Shown here piece by piece: positions 28,972 through 38,833 of a stretch of 64,000 nucleotides of DNA (its first letter is position 1; every line of letters starts with the position of its first letter). The stretch is from Zychaea mexicana (Eukaryota > Mucoromycota > Mucoromycetes > Mucorales > Lichtheimiaceae). The stretch spans positions 42,359-106,358 of the forward strand of contig NW_026516800.1 in assembly GCF_025766255.1 (NCBI RefSeq), given 5' to 3'. The notes under the pieces were generated by a model. That model did not search any database. It was not told the DNA's origin and was given only the letters and a program-made list of their open reading frames with translations. The translations under genes and the position numbers were made by a program.

Positions 28972-30798
28972 ATGGGAGCTATAAGAAAACGGACATTCGT
29001 TGCTGCCACCCTTCTATTCACCTATGTTCTCATATTCTACATTCTTCATAGCTCGATGATGTTTTCCAAAGAGGACGACAAGGACATCGTCCTTGAGCTG
29101 CATCACAGCAACAACGACGAAGATAGTCAGACGCCTGTTGTTCGTCCACAGCCACAGGGGACCGAAGAACAACCACAGCTACAATCTGCTCCTCCATCAA
29201 ATGAGCAGCAGCAACAAGAACATATTAGCGCTGATGGTGATCAAACAAAACAACAACAGTGCGACCCAAACGCAGTGAATCATAACGTAGATCCCAATCA
29301 TACGCAGGCCCATCTGGCTTTCTGGCGCAGTCTCGATAGTGACACCATCGATGCGTATCGAGAGAACTGGAAAGACTTTATGCTTAACGAGCTGCCAGCA
29401 AACCCCGAATATGAACATAAACGAGGCATCGTACTGGTTGCAGGCAACAGCGATACATTCGAGCGTGCACTAACAGCAGTAAAGATGCTCCGTCGTTATG
29501 ACTGTCCGCTTCCCGTGGAAGTATGGCATCTTCATGACGAGTCACCTTCTAATGCAACGGTTCAGGCTTTAAATGAACTAGGCGCTGTACCACACGACTT
29601 GTCCGGGCAAGCTTTACCTCGTCCCGTGCAACACCGCCGCAACGCAGAAAAACAGTTAATCTATCATGATTTTTCTCCTATTTCTCGTGTTCATATGCGT
29701 GCGTAGTCAAGGTCCGTAATATACTGAAGAAAAGGATGTTCCTTGTGTAGATTTCAGATCAAAGCAGCTGCTGTCATTAATGCTCATTTTGAGCAGGTGC
29801 TCTACCTGGACTCTGATAATATACCAACGCGCGACCCTTCTTTTCTATTCGAAACGAGTGCATTTAAAGCAACAGGTGCAATGTTCTGGCCTGACTTTTG
29901 GTAAGCTTATTTAACATAAGAAACGTGGACATGTAGCATCATATTAACATAGCTACATATAGGAAAACGCATATAGAAAATAAGATTTTTGATATCTTGA
30001 ATGTGCCCTGTAATGATGAATGGGAACAGGAGGTATATAGAGAACTAATAATTACTATGGCTCGTGGTTCGTCGTCGTTTGTAAACCATCAATCAAGCTA
30101 ATAAACCAAGACACGCTAAACCATTTCTAGTCTGGTCAAATGGTACTCGACAAGGCCCGATCCTGGTTGCCATTACAACTGGCTTGGTACATGCAGGAGC
30201 ATAGCGATTTGTATTTCCAGTTCCTGAACGGTGACAAGGATACCTTCAAATTTGCATGGAAGGTAGAAAAAAGATGGCCATGTTCGAGGAGTTATTTAAA
30301 AAAGACTGTATTGTTTGACACTAAAAGCTTATATAGGCACTTAGAGTACCTTATTACATGACAGAGACTTTCCTAGGCATGGGTGGGTTGGAGCTGGAAC
30401 AATTCTGTGGTCACACCATGCTGCAGTACTCAGACGAGGATGAAACGCATCCATTGTTTGTGCATGCAAACTTGATGAAGATCACTGACAAGGCCGGGTT
30501 TATGGAAGGTAGTTTCGAGGAAGGTTTTCATGAACGGCCATGGAGGCAGATTAAAAGATATGTTGAGAGCAGAAGAAAGACAAATTTGTCACCGGCTTTC
30601 CATATCGCACCAGGTGGAAAGGCATGCATGAATTTCGTTTCCAGGTTCGGTGAACCAGACATGGTGGTCGAAGAGTTTGATGATGTTTTGGATGGTTTCC
30701 AAAACGCTTATTTTGAACTCGGTGGAATCGGTGGCGAACGCATGGATAAAACAAAAATCGAGGCTGCCACTACTAGTCGTACTGCATTTATCTTATAG
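28972..30798 (+). CDS. GT71 alpha-mannosyltransferase (Mnn2/Mnn1 family), type II Golgi membrane protein
   Basis: Transfers mannose from GDP-mannose to cell-wall glycoprotein glycans in the Golgi. Five exons (28972-29654, 29751-29900, 29963-30032, 30131-30262, 30337-30798) give 498 residues. Residues 8-28 form one membrane anchor (FVAATLLFTYVLIFYILHSS) after a short basic tail, then a Gln/Pro/Glu-rich stem to about 110. The catalytic part has GIVLVAGNSDTFERA, LRRYDCPLPVEVWHL, FQIKAAAVINAHFEQVLYL directly before the metal-binding DSD of LDSDNIPTRDP, and GAMFWPDFWKTHIENKIF. The first donor is GTTAAT (29655-29660), weaker than usual, but it is the one that gives RNAEKQFQIKAAA. Family is firm; alpha-1,2 versus alpha-1,3 linkage cannot be told. 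Confidence 0.88.
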
Positions 30799-31347
30799 TT
30801 GCGTGTACTTGTATATATATTCTTATTCATTTTTTGCCAGTAGCAAATATCATTTCTTTCTTTTTACTTTGGCTGGGTCTATATGTAAAGGCCATGTGAT
30901 TTGTGTCTGTGAAGGTATCAAGGGTGCCATTACTATGTGGCATTGAATATTCTCACTCTATATTGTACTTTTGAACATATGCTTAGCTTATAAGCGTACT
31001 AGATATCTCGTTTTCAGGTTACTCATGATGTATTATATAACTCCTAGAACATATTTCGATAGGATTTTCTTCTACAGAATCTAGTTATGTAACTTTTAGT
31101 CGAGCTTTTGCCCTACTTGCTTTCTTTTATGCTGTTCGTGTGTCGTTATCATATCAGATTGCTCATATTATTCGCGTTTTTTGAAAGTTTATAACGCTTG
31201 TACTACTACATTGCTTGTGAGAAATGGTCCAAGCTATCGGTGTCTTTTTCCAGCCAATCATATCGGCTCTCTTCTCCTTACCGTAGCAAACCTGAACCCA
31301 GAAAAATTGTAAGGACATTTTAGGGTTGTCAAATAAATCCATGCACC
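30799..31347. other. Intergenic, no gene seen
   Basis: 549 bases between two same-strand genes; AT-rich, no supported frame or RNA gene. Confidence 0.5.
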
Positions 31348-34300
31348 ATGTCACAAACATCAGACGTCAGTGATATGGACATTTCGGATAGTAGCGAGGA
31401 GCTTGCAATCGCTGCTTCAGGGGGAAGGAGTACCCCGATGGTTGCATCCCGAATAAACCACATGACGCCACAACCGTTTACTGAATCGATGCAGCCAGCA
31501 GCCTCGGATCCGACGACGACGCCGTGGATATTAAGCGAACCTTATGGCATTCAGCAACAGCAAAGTCAATCATCACAGCAACTGCAGCAGCCTCAGACTA
31601 TAGAGCAAACCACTACGCAGCCAATGCCACAAGGCGATTGGTATTATTCGCAGCAGGAGCAACAGGAAGATTACATGGACCTAATGCCTTTAATGGACGG
31701 ACCCTTGGCTGTTGATCATGGGTTTCCGTACCTGATTGATCTTCGAAGCGATGGCGATGCCAATAGCAGCAGTGGCAAAGGTGGTATTTCTGAAGATGGA
31801 AGCAATGGAAGCGAAAGTATTGAGGATTTGTATGGGCCGTTTCCGTTCATGAAGTCTGTCAACAACCATATTACCGGCAGCCCGTTCGACTCGCCTCCAA
31901 ACTACAATATCGGATCGCCACGACCGGCTAACAACAACAACAACAACAACAGCGGCAACAACAACAATAGCCACTTGGTGACGAAACAGCTCGAAATTGA
32001 GCGGTTAAAGCTGATGATTGCTCAGCGCGAGCAGGAAAAGGCCAAACAAGAACGTCAAATCGTCCAGCAGCAGCAACAGATTGCGGTATCCTCAGCATCA
32101 TCCTCTTTCAGCAGCAACGTTGTTGCTGCTAGCACAGCTGCACCAATCAATAACAGCAATGTCACCATGGTCAACAATGCAGTTAAGGATACATTCGAGT
32201 TGAAGCGATCCATTGACGCCATGGATAAGGAGATTGATGAAAGCAAGGCAGAGCTTGCGGCCGCGATGGATGAAGAAAAACATCATGAAGTCGCGGGTGG
32301 AGTTTCCAGATCTCGTGGTGGTACAGTTACGGAACCGATTTTGGTGGATGACGATGAAGAAGATGACGACGACGACGACGACGACGACTACGATTTACAA
32401 AGCAATAATAACTCGGCAGTGGTGTCCGGCATTGAACGACAAATGGAGATTCTGCGTCAAGCTATTGCAAAATATGATTCACGGCTAAAGGGGCTGGAGA
32501 AATCTCGAAGCGGTGCGCAGCTTAAAGCGATGGGCTTGCAGATAAGAATATCTGCAACAGAAAACAAAAAGTTCAAGGAATCCAGAGCAGCAAGGGCATC
32601 ATCGGCAGCAGAGTCCAAATATGATCATGCAAACGGTGCAAAAGGCAAACGGCTGATGGATTATGATCCACATGACATTTCGATGGAATCACCAAACAAA
32701 CGACCCAACGCATACGGATTTCCGCCCATTCCACCTATAGTACCATCAATTCAACACGATATGCACATGTTCCGCGCGGATGAATCAACTATTCGAACGC
32801 CGGGACCGCCACTACCCTTCCAACAACCATCACGATATCGCTTCCCCGAAGTTCAACAACTACCACCTATACACATCCATAAACCACGCATCGCACCGCC
32901 ACCTCCACCTCCTCCTCCTCCCCCGCCTCCCTCGCCTCCCCCTCCACCACCACCACCACCGCCGCCTCGGCAACAGTCCCCACCACCGCCGCCACCTCCT
33001 CCTCCGTCTGCACCACCGAACAGATCGTACACAACGTCGCCACCAGCGGAAGCCCAAGTTCATCCGATTGCCGATGCAATGAAGCTTGGGACATACCTCT
33101 TAGAGCTAGAGGGCCTCATCAAGATCCGCTTTTTGTCCGACTCGAAAGCCATGCAGTCTACCACAACAGACATTCGATTTGCTCCACGACCGTCGCGTAT
33201 GATCACTGTGGATGACTTTACGCTAGCTCTGGATTCTGTGTTGTTAAGGAAAAACACAGGTTCTACACTACAAACGGTACGTAAAAGGAACATTCTCTGA
33301 TATGCAAACAGAAGCGAAAGAAAGAATACCCTTCTTTGTACTCACAGATCCTCTATCTCGCTAACCAGGAGGTTACCGAAAATGACCTCGCATTCGACAG
33401 CATACTCTATAACATTATCCAACGCTTCGATACACTACCCTCATCAAAACGGGTAATACTTGAAAAAATTGTTGGGAGTTTACCTGCTGATGTTCTCCAG
33501 ATACTGGAATTGAGACAGTACGGAAACCCATCGTTCGTCGATGCGAAACAGCTAGCGCATTCAGCAGCAAAAGCACATCCAGATGTGGAACTCCTATGGG
33601 GTTTATTTGCCGAACTATCACTGTATTGCCACGGACCCACAAGCCCTAATTTCATGAACGAGATATCATCCATTAAGGGCTCTATACCCCTCGCAACAGA
33701 TGTGATTTGGCAAATGGTACGCGCATCTTCCACAGGGCAACAAAAGCGTACCATCGAATCCCTCGTGAAAGATTTGGCCAGACGTAGAGCGGCTTCACAA
33801 AATTCAGGTAAAGTTATGTTTACGACCCTATGCTACAGCCGCAACATTGCTTTCAGTAACGAAACTCACTGTAACTGTTCCTTGTTTTTCGTTATCTCCT
33901 AATTAGAGGAAGTAAGGACGATATCTGGAATCACCACAGAAATTCTATTGAGGGTCCTACGCTTTTTCGGTTTCGAGTTCCTTCTGTATCTGTTGACCGG
34001 AAACAAAATCAGCGATGGATTGCTTATCAAAAATGACACGGTGGACATCTTTTCGCTTGAAACGGCACAGCTGGAAGACCACGATCTCTATGTCGTATGG
34101 ATGACATTACTGTACTATCTTTTGTTCCGACGGATGCCAGATTCAATATGTCGCCACTGGTATGCCAGCCTGTTGACGAATGGAAAACCGTCCACCAGCA
34201 AGCCCATGTTTACGATCGACTGGACGGCCACAGCAGCACAGATGCCTCTGTCTCGACAAGAACAACTCACCTCGCTGAACGTGCTGTTATCGATGCTACG

Positions 34301-35024
34301 TCATCTCAGCAAAAAGGCGCGTGGCAATGGAGCCAAACGTCCGCTCTTGATGGGCGTATGGCAAACTTTACTGAACCTGCTGACGCACTGCGAGTGTTAC
34401 AAGAGGGCAGGCACCCTGACATTGCTTCGAGGAGGATTGGACGTCGAGGCACTGCAGCCCGAGATATACGACATGGCAGCGTATCTTGAAACACAAATGG
34501 GTGATCGCATGGGTGCTTTACAACGACTCCAATCCCACATGACACGACTCTCAATGAGCCACCAATTTCTGCTGGCATACCGTTCAGCGCACAACATAGG
34601 GCTCACGCAAGCAAGTTCACATGCCGACATGAAAGAAGCAGCACGACTTGTCCGGATGCCAATGGAAGCCGTATTCAAATTGTCAGATATACCATCAGAG
34701 CAAGAACAGCAAGAGGATATTGTGTACATTGATTTTGTACGAAGACTATACCTTAGTGCTCTTGGTCTGGACCCCACCCCGCCCGCACCGACGAAAAAGT
34801 CATTCAAGAGCAACATACGGCATTCGACGTTTGCTTGGATCAATTTGATGTTCCTCACGCAGATCAGCATGTGGATCCACTCTGAACTTATGCATGCCAT
34901 GTTTGTCAACCAGCTGGAAAGTGCCCGTGATTGGGCGATGGATGCTGTCAAGTCGGACGAGGCAAACTTGTTAATTTTTAAATATGCAAGTGAATGCTTG
35001 CGTTCTGAAAAACAAGCATCATGA
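31348..35024 (+). CDS. Large protein with acidic N-terminus, coiled coils, polyproline tract and helical C-terminal half; function unknown
   Basis: Three exons (31348-33276, 33348-33807, 33907-35024) give 1168 residues. N-terminus: Ser/Asp-rich (SDVSDMDISDSSEEL), then Gln-rich. Coiled-coil-prone segments occur near residues 210-240 (LEIERLKLMIAQREQEKAKQ) and 350-405 (IERQMEILRQAIAKYDSRL), separated by an acidic D-run. A proline tract spans 32896-33008. From residue about 570 on it is predicted helical with HAT/TPR-like phrases (DVELLWGLFAELSLYCHG; RDWAMDAVKSDEANLLIFKY). The plan loosely recalls ZFC3H1/Red1-type RNA surveillance scaffolds, but the diagnostic C-terminal zinc finger was not found, so the function is left open. 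Single-codon repeats (Gln, Asn, Asp, Pro) are frequent in exon 1. Confidence 0.8.
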
Positions 35025-35148
35025 TAAAAACGTAACAAACAAACAAACTAAACGACAACCATTGTCCACTGCCATCCTTCTCCAGAAATTGAATTGATGA
35101 TTGTGTGTGGTTTTTCTTTTATCTACAGTACATGCTATTTATTTATAG

Positions 35149-35865
35149 TTAATGTCGGAAAGTAAGGTTGGAGGGAAGCGTATCTGCATTATCTTCAAAG
35201 AAGCTTCGGACAGAGGAAGCCTTTGTTTGTGAGGATAAATCTTGTGATTTGGTAAAGTAGGCAAGCAAATCAGCGCCAGTTTGGATGTTGCTCAATTCTC
35301 GGTTCGGGACTTCTTTACCAGTTTGTTTGATGCTTTCCTTGATAACCTGTATTAATTCGTGGGCATTAACAATAAACTTTCGCTTTTTTCCCTTGATTAT
35401 TATACACCACATGTATGAGTTTCCCTTGCCTTCAGTTTTGTATCAGCAGAGTCAAAACGGACATCCTTCCAGCTGGATTCAGTAACGCCAGAAAAGTTGT
35501 CAGTAACGATAGTCTGCACTGTCTGTTGAATTTCGTCAACAGTTTGATTCACATTTCGATCTCTCCATCTATCGTAATAAGCAAGAGTTAGACTCAACCA
35601 ATCGTTACCGTACTTTTGCACGCACAATAGTAAACACGTATAAAAGGGATTGCCGTTATTCTTATTTGGCTTACAATAAACTTTCTTCTTCTTCCGCGTA
35701 ATGGTTGACATTGAAGGTTGCCTCGGGCTTGCTTTGTTCGGTAGTAGACTCGGTAGATGTGGGTGGGACAGTCGATTGCTTAGCCCAAGGGTTAAAGCGG
35801 CTGAATCCACCAGCTGGTCTTGCAGAGGTGGTGTGGAGGGTTCGAATTAGTGCTGGTCGTAGCAT
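35149..35865 (-). CDS. Mitochondrial large-subunit ribosomal protein mL50
   Basis: Three exons (35865-35675, 35568-35430, 35346-35149) give 175 residues. The N-terminus MLRPALIRTLHTTSARPAGG is an Arg-rich presequence. WRDRNVNQTVDEIQQTVQ, FDSADTKLK|VIKESIKQTG, VPNRELSNIQTGADLLAYF and the very conserved ending DTLPSNLTF identify MRPL50/mL50 of the mitoribosome. Intron 2 has a GC donor (35429-35428): only this junction keeps the frame. Convergent with the upstream large gene, stops 124 bases apart. Confidence 0.85.
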
Positions 35866-36742
35866 TGCTGTTATTTACTTTTTGTTGTTTTTCCAAAGAA
35901 AGGGCAATAAGTACCCGAAAAATTTCGTTTCCGACTTTGACAAGCGGTGTGTAATTATTGATAGCCTATGATTGTTTACAAAACCAGTTCGCCCGTCATC
36001 CTGTTCTACTATTTTAAACTAGCATTTGGCTCTACCTTGCTATCGGTGGCCAGCAAAGTCTCCTACATGAATGAGAATGCGCATGGGAATATTTTCGCTG
36101 CATATGTATCTGTCCAGCAACAACGACTGACCTGCCTCCATGCAAGATTCACCACAAGCCAGCAATAACCAACCGTTTCTACAATCAACACACATATGAT
36201 TTTAATCAACCTCGCTTTGTACATACATAAAGCTTTAGCAAAGATCTAGCCAGTTTATTCTGCTATTAAAAATAACATGTGTCTTACATTATAGAAGCTA
36301 TGCATTCTAAATAAGAGATACTGTATATATACTGTTTTCAAGCGAGTTGGTCTTTCCTTTGTCTCGAGCGTATTTCTCCCACTCGTATGAACGCTACTCG
36401 AAAGCATAAATGATATCAGCTTATTATATTTGACGTGAAAAAGCAAACACGACAGCATTATGAGTAATAATGAACCTCAGTTGGGAGAAAATAAGGGGAT
36501 CCGCTTGCATATGCTCACACAGGTGAAATACTCCAAGTGAAATTCAGTTCCCGCTCTTTTTGGGAACAAAATTCAAGTTTTGCTGGAAAAAGAATCGCTC
36601 ATGACTAGGATCAGTGAGGCATGTGATAGCTTACATTTTAGTGAATTCAAAGGTTTTGTTTCTCATTCTGCTAAATGCTCTGATAAGTGCCTTGACAAAG
36701 AGAAATTATAAAAATGGGCACAGCAATCTGTAAGCTAATAAA
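35866..36742. other. Intergenic, no gene seen
   Basis: About 880 bases between mL50 and the minisatellite. Short frames only, no motif. This marks the change from gene-dense to transposon-rich DNA. Confidence 0.5.
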
Positions 36743-37312
36743 AAACATAAGCAAAAAAACATGATCATATAAAAACATGAGCAAAAAAACATGATCATAT
36801 AAAAACATGAGCAAAAAAACATGATCAAAAAAACATGAGCAATTAAAAACATGAGCAAAAAAACATGCTCAATTAAAAACATGAGCAAAAAAACATGCTC
36901 AATTAAAGACATGAGCAAAAAAACATGCTCAATTAAAAACATGAGCAAAAAAACATGCTCAATTAAAAACATGAGCAAAAAAACATGCTCAATTAAAAAC
37001 ATGGGCAAAAAAACATGCTCAATTAAAAACATGAGCAATTAAAAACATGAGCAAAAAAACATGCTCAATTAAAAACATGAGCAAAAAAACATGCTCAATT
37101 GAAAACATGAGCAAAAAAACATGATCATATAAAAACATGAGCAAAAAAACATGATCATATAAAGACATGATCAAAAAAACATGATCATATAAAAACATGA
37201 GCAAAAAAACATGATCATATAAAGACATGATCAAAAAAACATGATCATATAAAAACATGAGCATATAAAAACATGAGCATATAAAAACATGAGCAAGAAA
37301 ACATGATCATAC
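36743..37312 (+). repeat. Minisatellite array 1, ACATGAGC/ACATGCTC/ACATGATC units
   Basis: About 570 bases of tandem 13-15 base units made of ACATGAGC, ACATGCTC or ACATGATC joined by A-runs or by ATTAAA/ATATAAA. Alternating units make a higher-order period near 30 bases. Frames through it encode repetitive MFLIEHVFLL-like peptides on the minus strand, an artefact of the repeat. It ends 12 bases before the start codon of the C2H2-family gene. The same motif recurs in opposite orientation at 49946-50430. Confidence 0.95.
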
Positions 37313-37324
37313 ATCGATCCAAAC

Positions 37325-38671
37325 ATGGCTGAATCGTCTCATTCGTGCAATAACAAAGGCGCCATAGTTTTGTTAAAAAAGCTATGCCTGGATTGTGAGG
37401 AACCATTCAGCAGATTTCAAGATATGAAAAGGCACATATTCACTAAGCACGGCAAGGATCTCACAACACGTTCGAAAAAAGACCATGGCAAATCAACAGA
37501 CGGAACTCCTGTGCATGTCTACAACACAAGCAACGTGAAGAAATACACACAAGAAGGCACAGCAATCATTATTAAATTCGCTTGCCCAGGTTGTCGCGAC
37601 ATATTTAAAACTGTTTCAGAACTCGCGCATCACGTCGACAATAACCATGTAAAAAGAGCGCCATCGCTTGAAAACCTATCTCCTGGAGACAAACGATGAA
37701 TCCTGGATGGTCACGATGTTTCAAGCCAATTCCACGAATATCGCCGATCTTGTATTACTGCGTCGCGTACAGCTGAATTTGCCGTCGAGAGCCATTTCAA
37801 CGAGGTTTTGACTATGTCTGGTATCCTTGTCTTGCAGCGACGGGGCAATTATGAAGATTTGCCAACCGACATCTTTCCACCATCCTTATTGACAGCAGCG
37901 CGCACTGAAATACTGGCTAAGTACAAGCGCAACACATTCCAACCGCACGTTAGATCAGCAGTTCAATCAATTATTCAGCAGTTTGTGGATGAAATCATCA
38001 CGGAAACACGAGCCAAAATCGAGCTTCTCTCACTTTGCGTGCCAGATGTTACTCCCCCGCCACAAGATTACATAGAACCAACGGAATATGAATGTGCAGT
38101 TATCATGGCAATAGTGGCCTTACTCTCGAATCTATACGACTGTGACATGAAGCCACTCTCTGAAGCACATCTGACTTCCAGCTACATCCATCCATTCATG
38201 CATGGCCTTTTGTCAGCAAAGAAGCCCTCAAAAGTTGCGCATTTATCGAACATAGTCCCAGAAGAGTTTGACGATGCTGTCAATCGACCAGATTACAAAA
38301 TTGACGTCTATGTATCTTCTGGGTACTGGTTCTCGTACACAAACGCCTATGGAGAGGTCAAAAAGAGCCGCAATGTTTCAGTCACACTGCTTGCCAAAGG
38401 TTTTTATCGGTTATGCATCTTTAGCAAAGAAGCAATTGATCGGTACAATTTGAGAAATGTCCTGTCCTTCCAAGTTACAGCCAACTCAGTCAAGTTTTTT
38501 ACGATGCAATTGGAATTTCCATTCTTATACACTGTCACAGAATTAGTTCGGTTACACATCCCAACGAAGAAATGTGATCTCCTGGATTTGATGGGACATG
38601 TGGACAACTTGCTTTTTGTTGCATCATTGTACCGAGACCATGCGGGATGTACAGTACCAAATTGGCTATAA
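37325..38671 (+). pseudogene. C2H2 zinc-finger multicopy family protein, copy 1, with nonsense codon
   Basis: One intronless frame of 448 sense codons, broken once by TGA at 37697-37699; the second copy (53812-54253, minus) has TGG there. Residues 20-45 and 84-110 form two C2H2 fingers (CLDCEEPFSRFQDMKRHIF; CPGCRDIFKTVSELAHHVD). The remainder is an unnamed domain with phrases such as YIHPFMHGLLSAKKPS, DYKIDVYVSSGYWFSY, FYRLCIFSKEAIDRYNL and KCDLLDLMGHVDNLLFVASL; I have the impression of a repeated Mucorales family but cannot name it. Multi-copy state, repeats at its door and company of transposons suggest it belongs to a mobile element; the sequence does not show terminal repeats. Translation could also restart at 37808 or 37814. 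Confidence 0.75.
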
Positions 38672-38833
38672 ATTTATAATAGTTTTTGATAAATCTAATA
38701 AATTGCTTGCTGCCATATTAAATTATATCATCCATTTTGATATTTTATCAATTTTATGACATCATGTGACCAAAATCATGTATTCAATGATTATAAAAAT
38801 TGAAAATCCATAATATAAACAAAGAACGACCCA

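Noticed and set aside
32860..33094. Trp/Arg-rich and Glu/Val-rich reading frames antisense to the polyproline tract
   Set aside because: Shadow frames of the CCN-rich proline codons in the large gene.
31348..35024. Calling the large gene a Red1/ZFC3H1 orthologue
   Set aside because: The diagnostic zinc finger was not found; resemblance rests on general architecture only.
36706..37264. Hydrophobic proteins encoded on the minus strand (MFLIEHVFLL repeats), also at 49901-50400
   Set aside because: The frames are open only because the tandem repeat lacks stops; no start context, no family, and both arrays give the same artefact.
36743..37312. CRISPR-like repeat array
   Set aside because: Units are short, contiguous and without unique spacers; the host is eukaryotic. 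It is a minisatellite.
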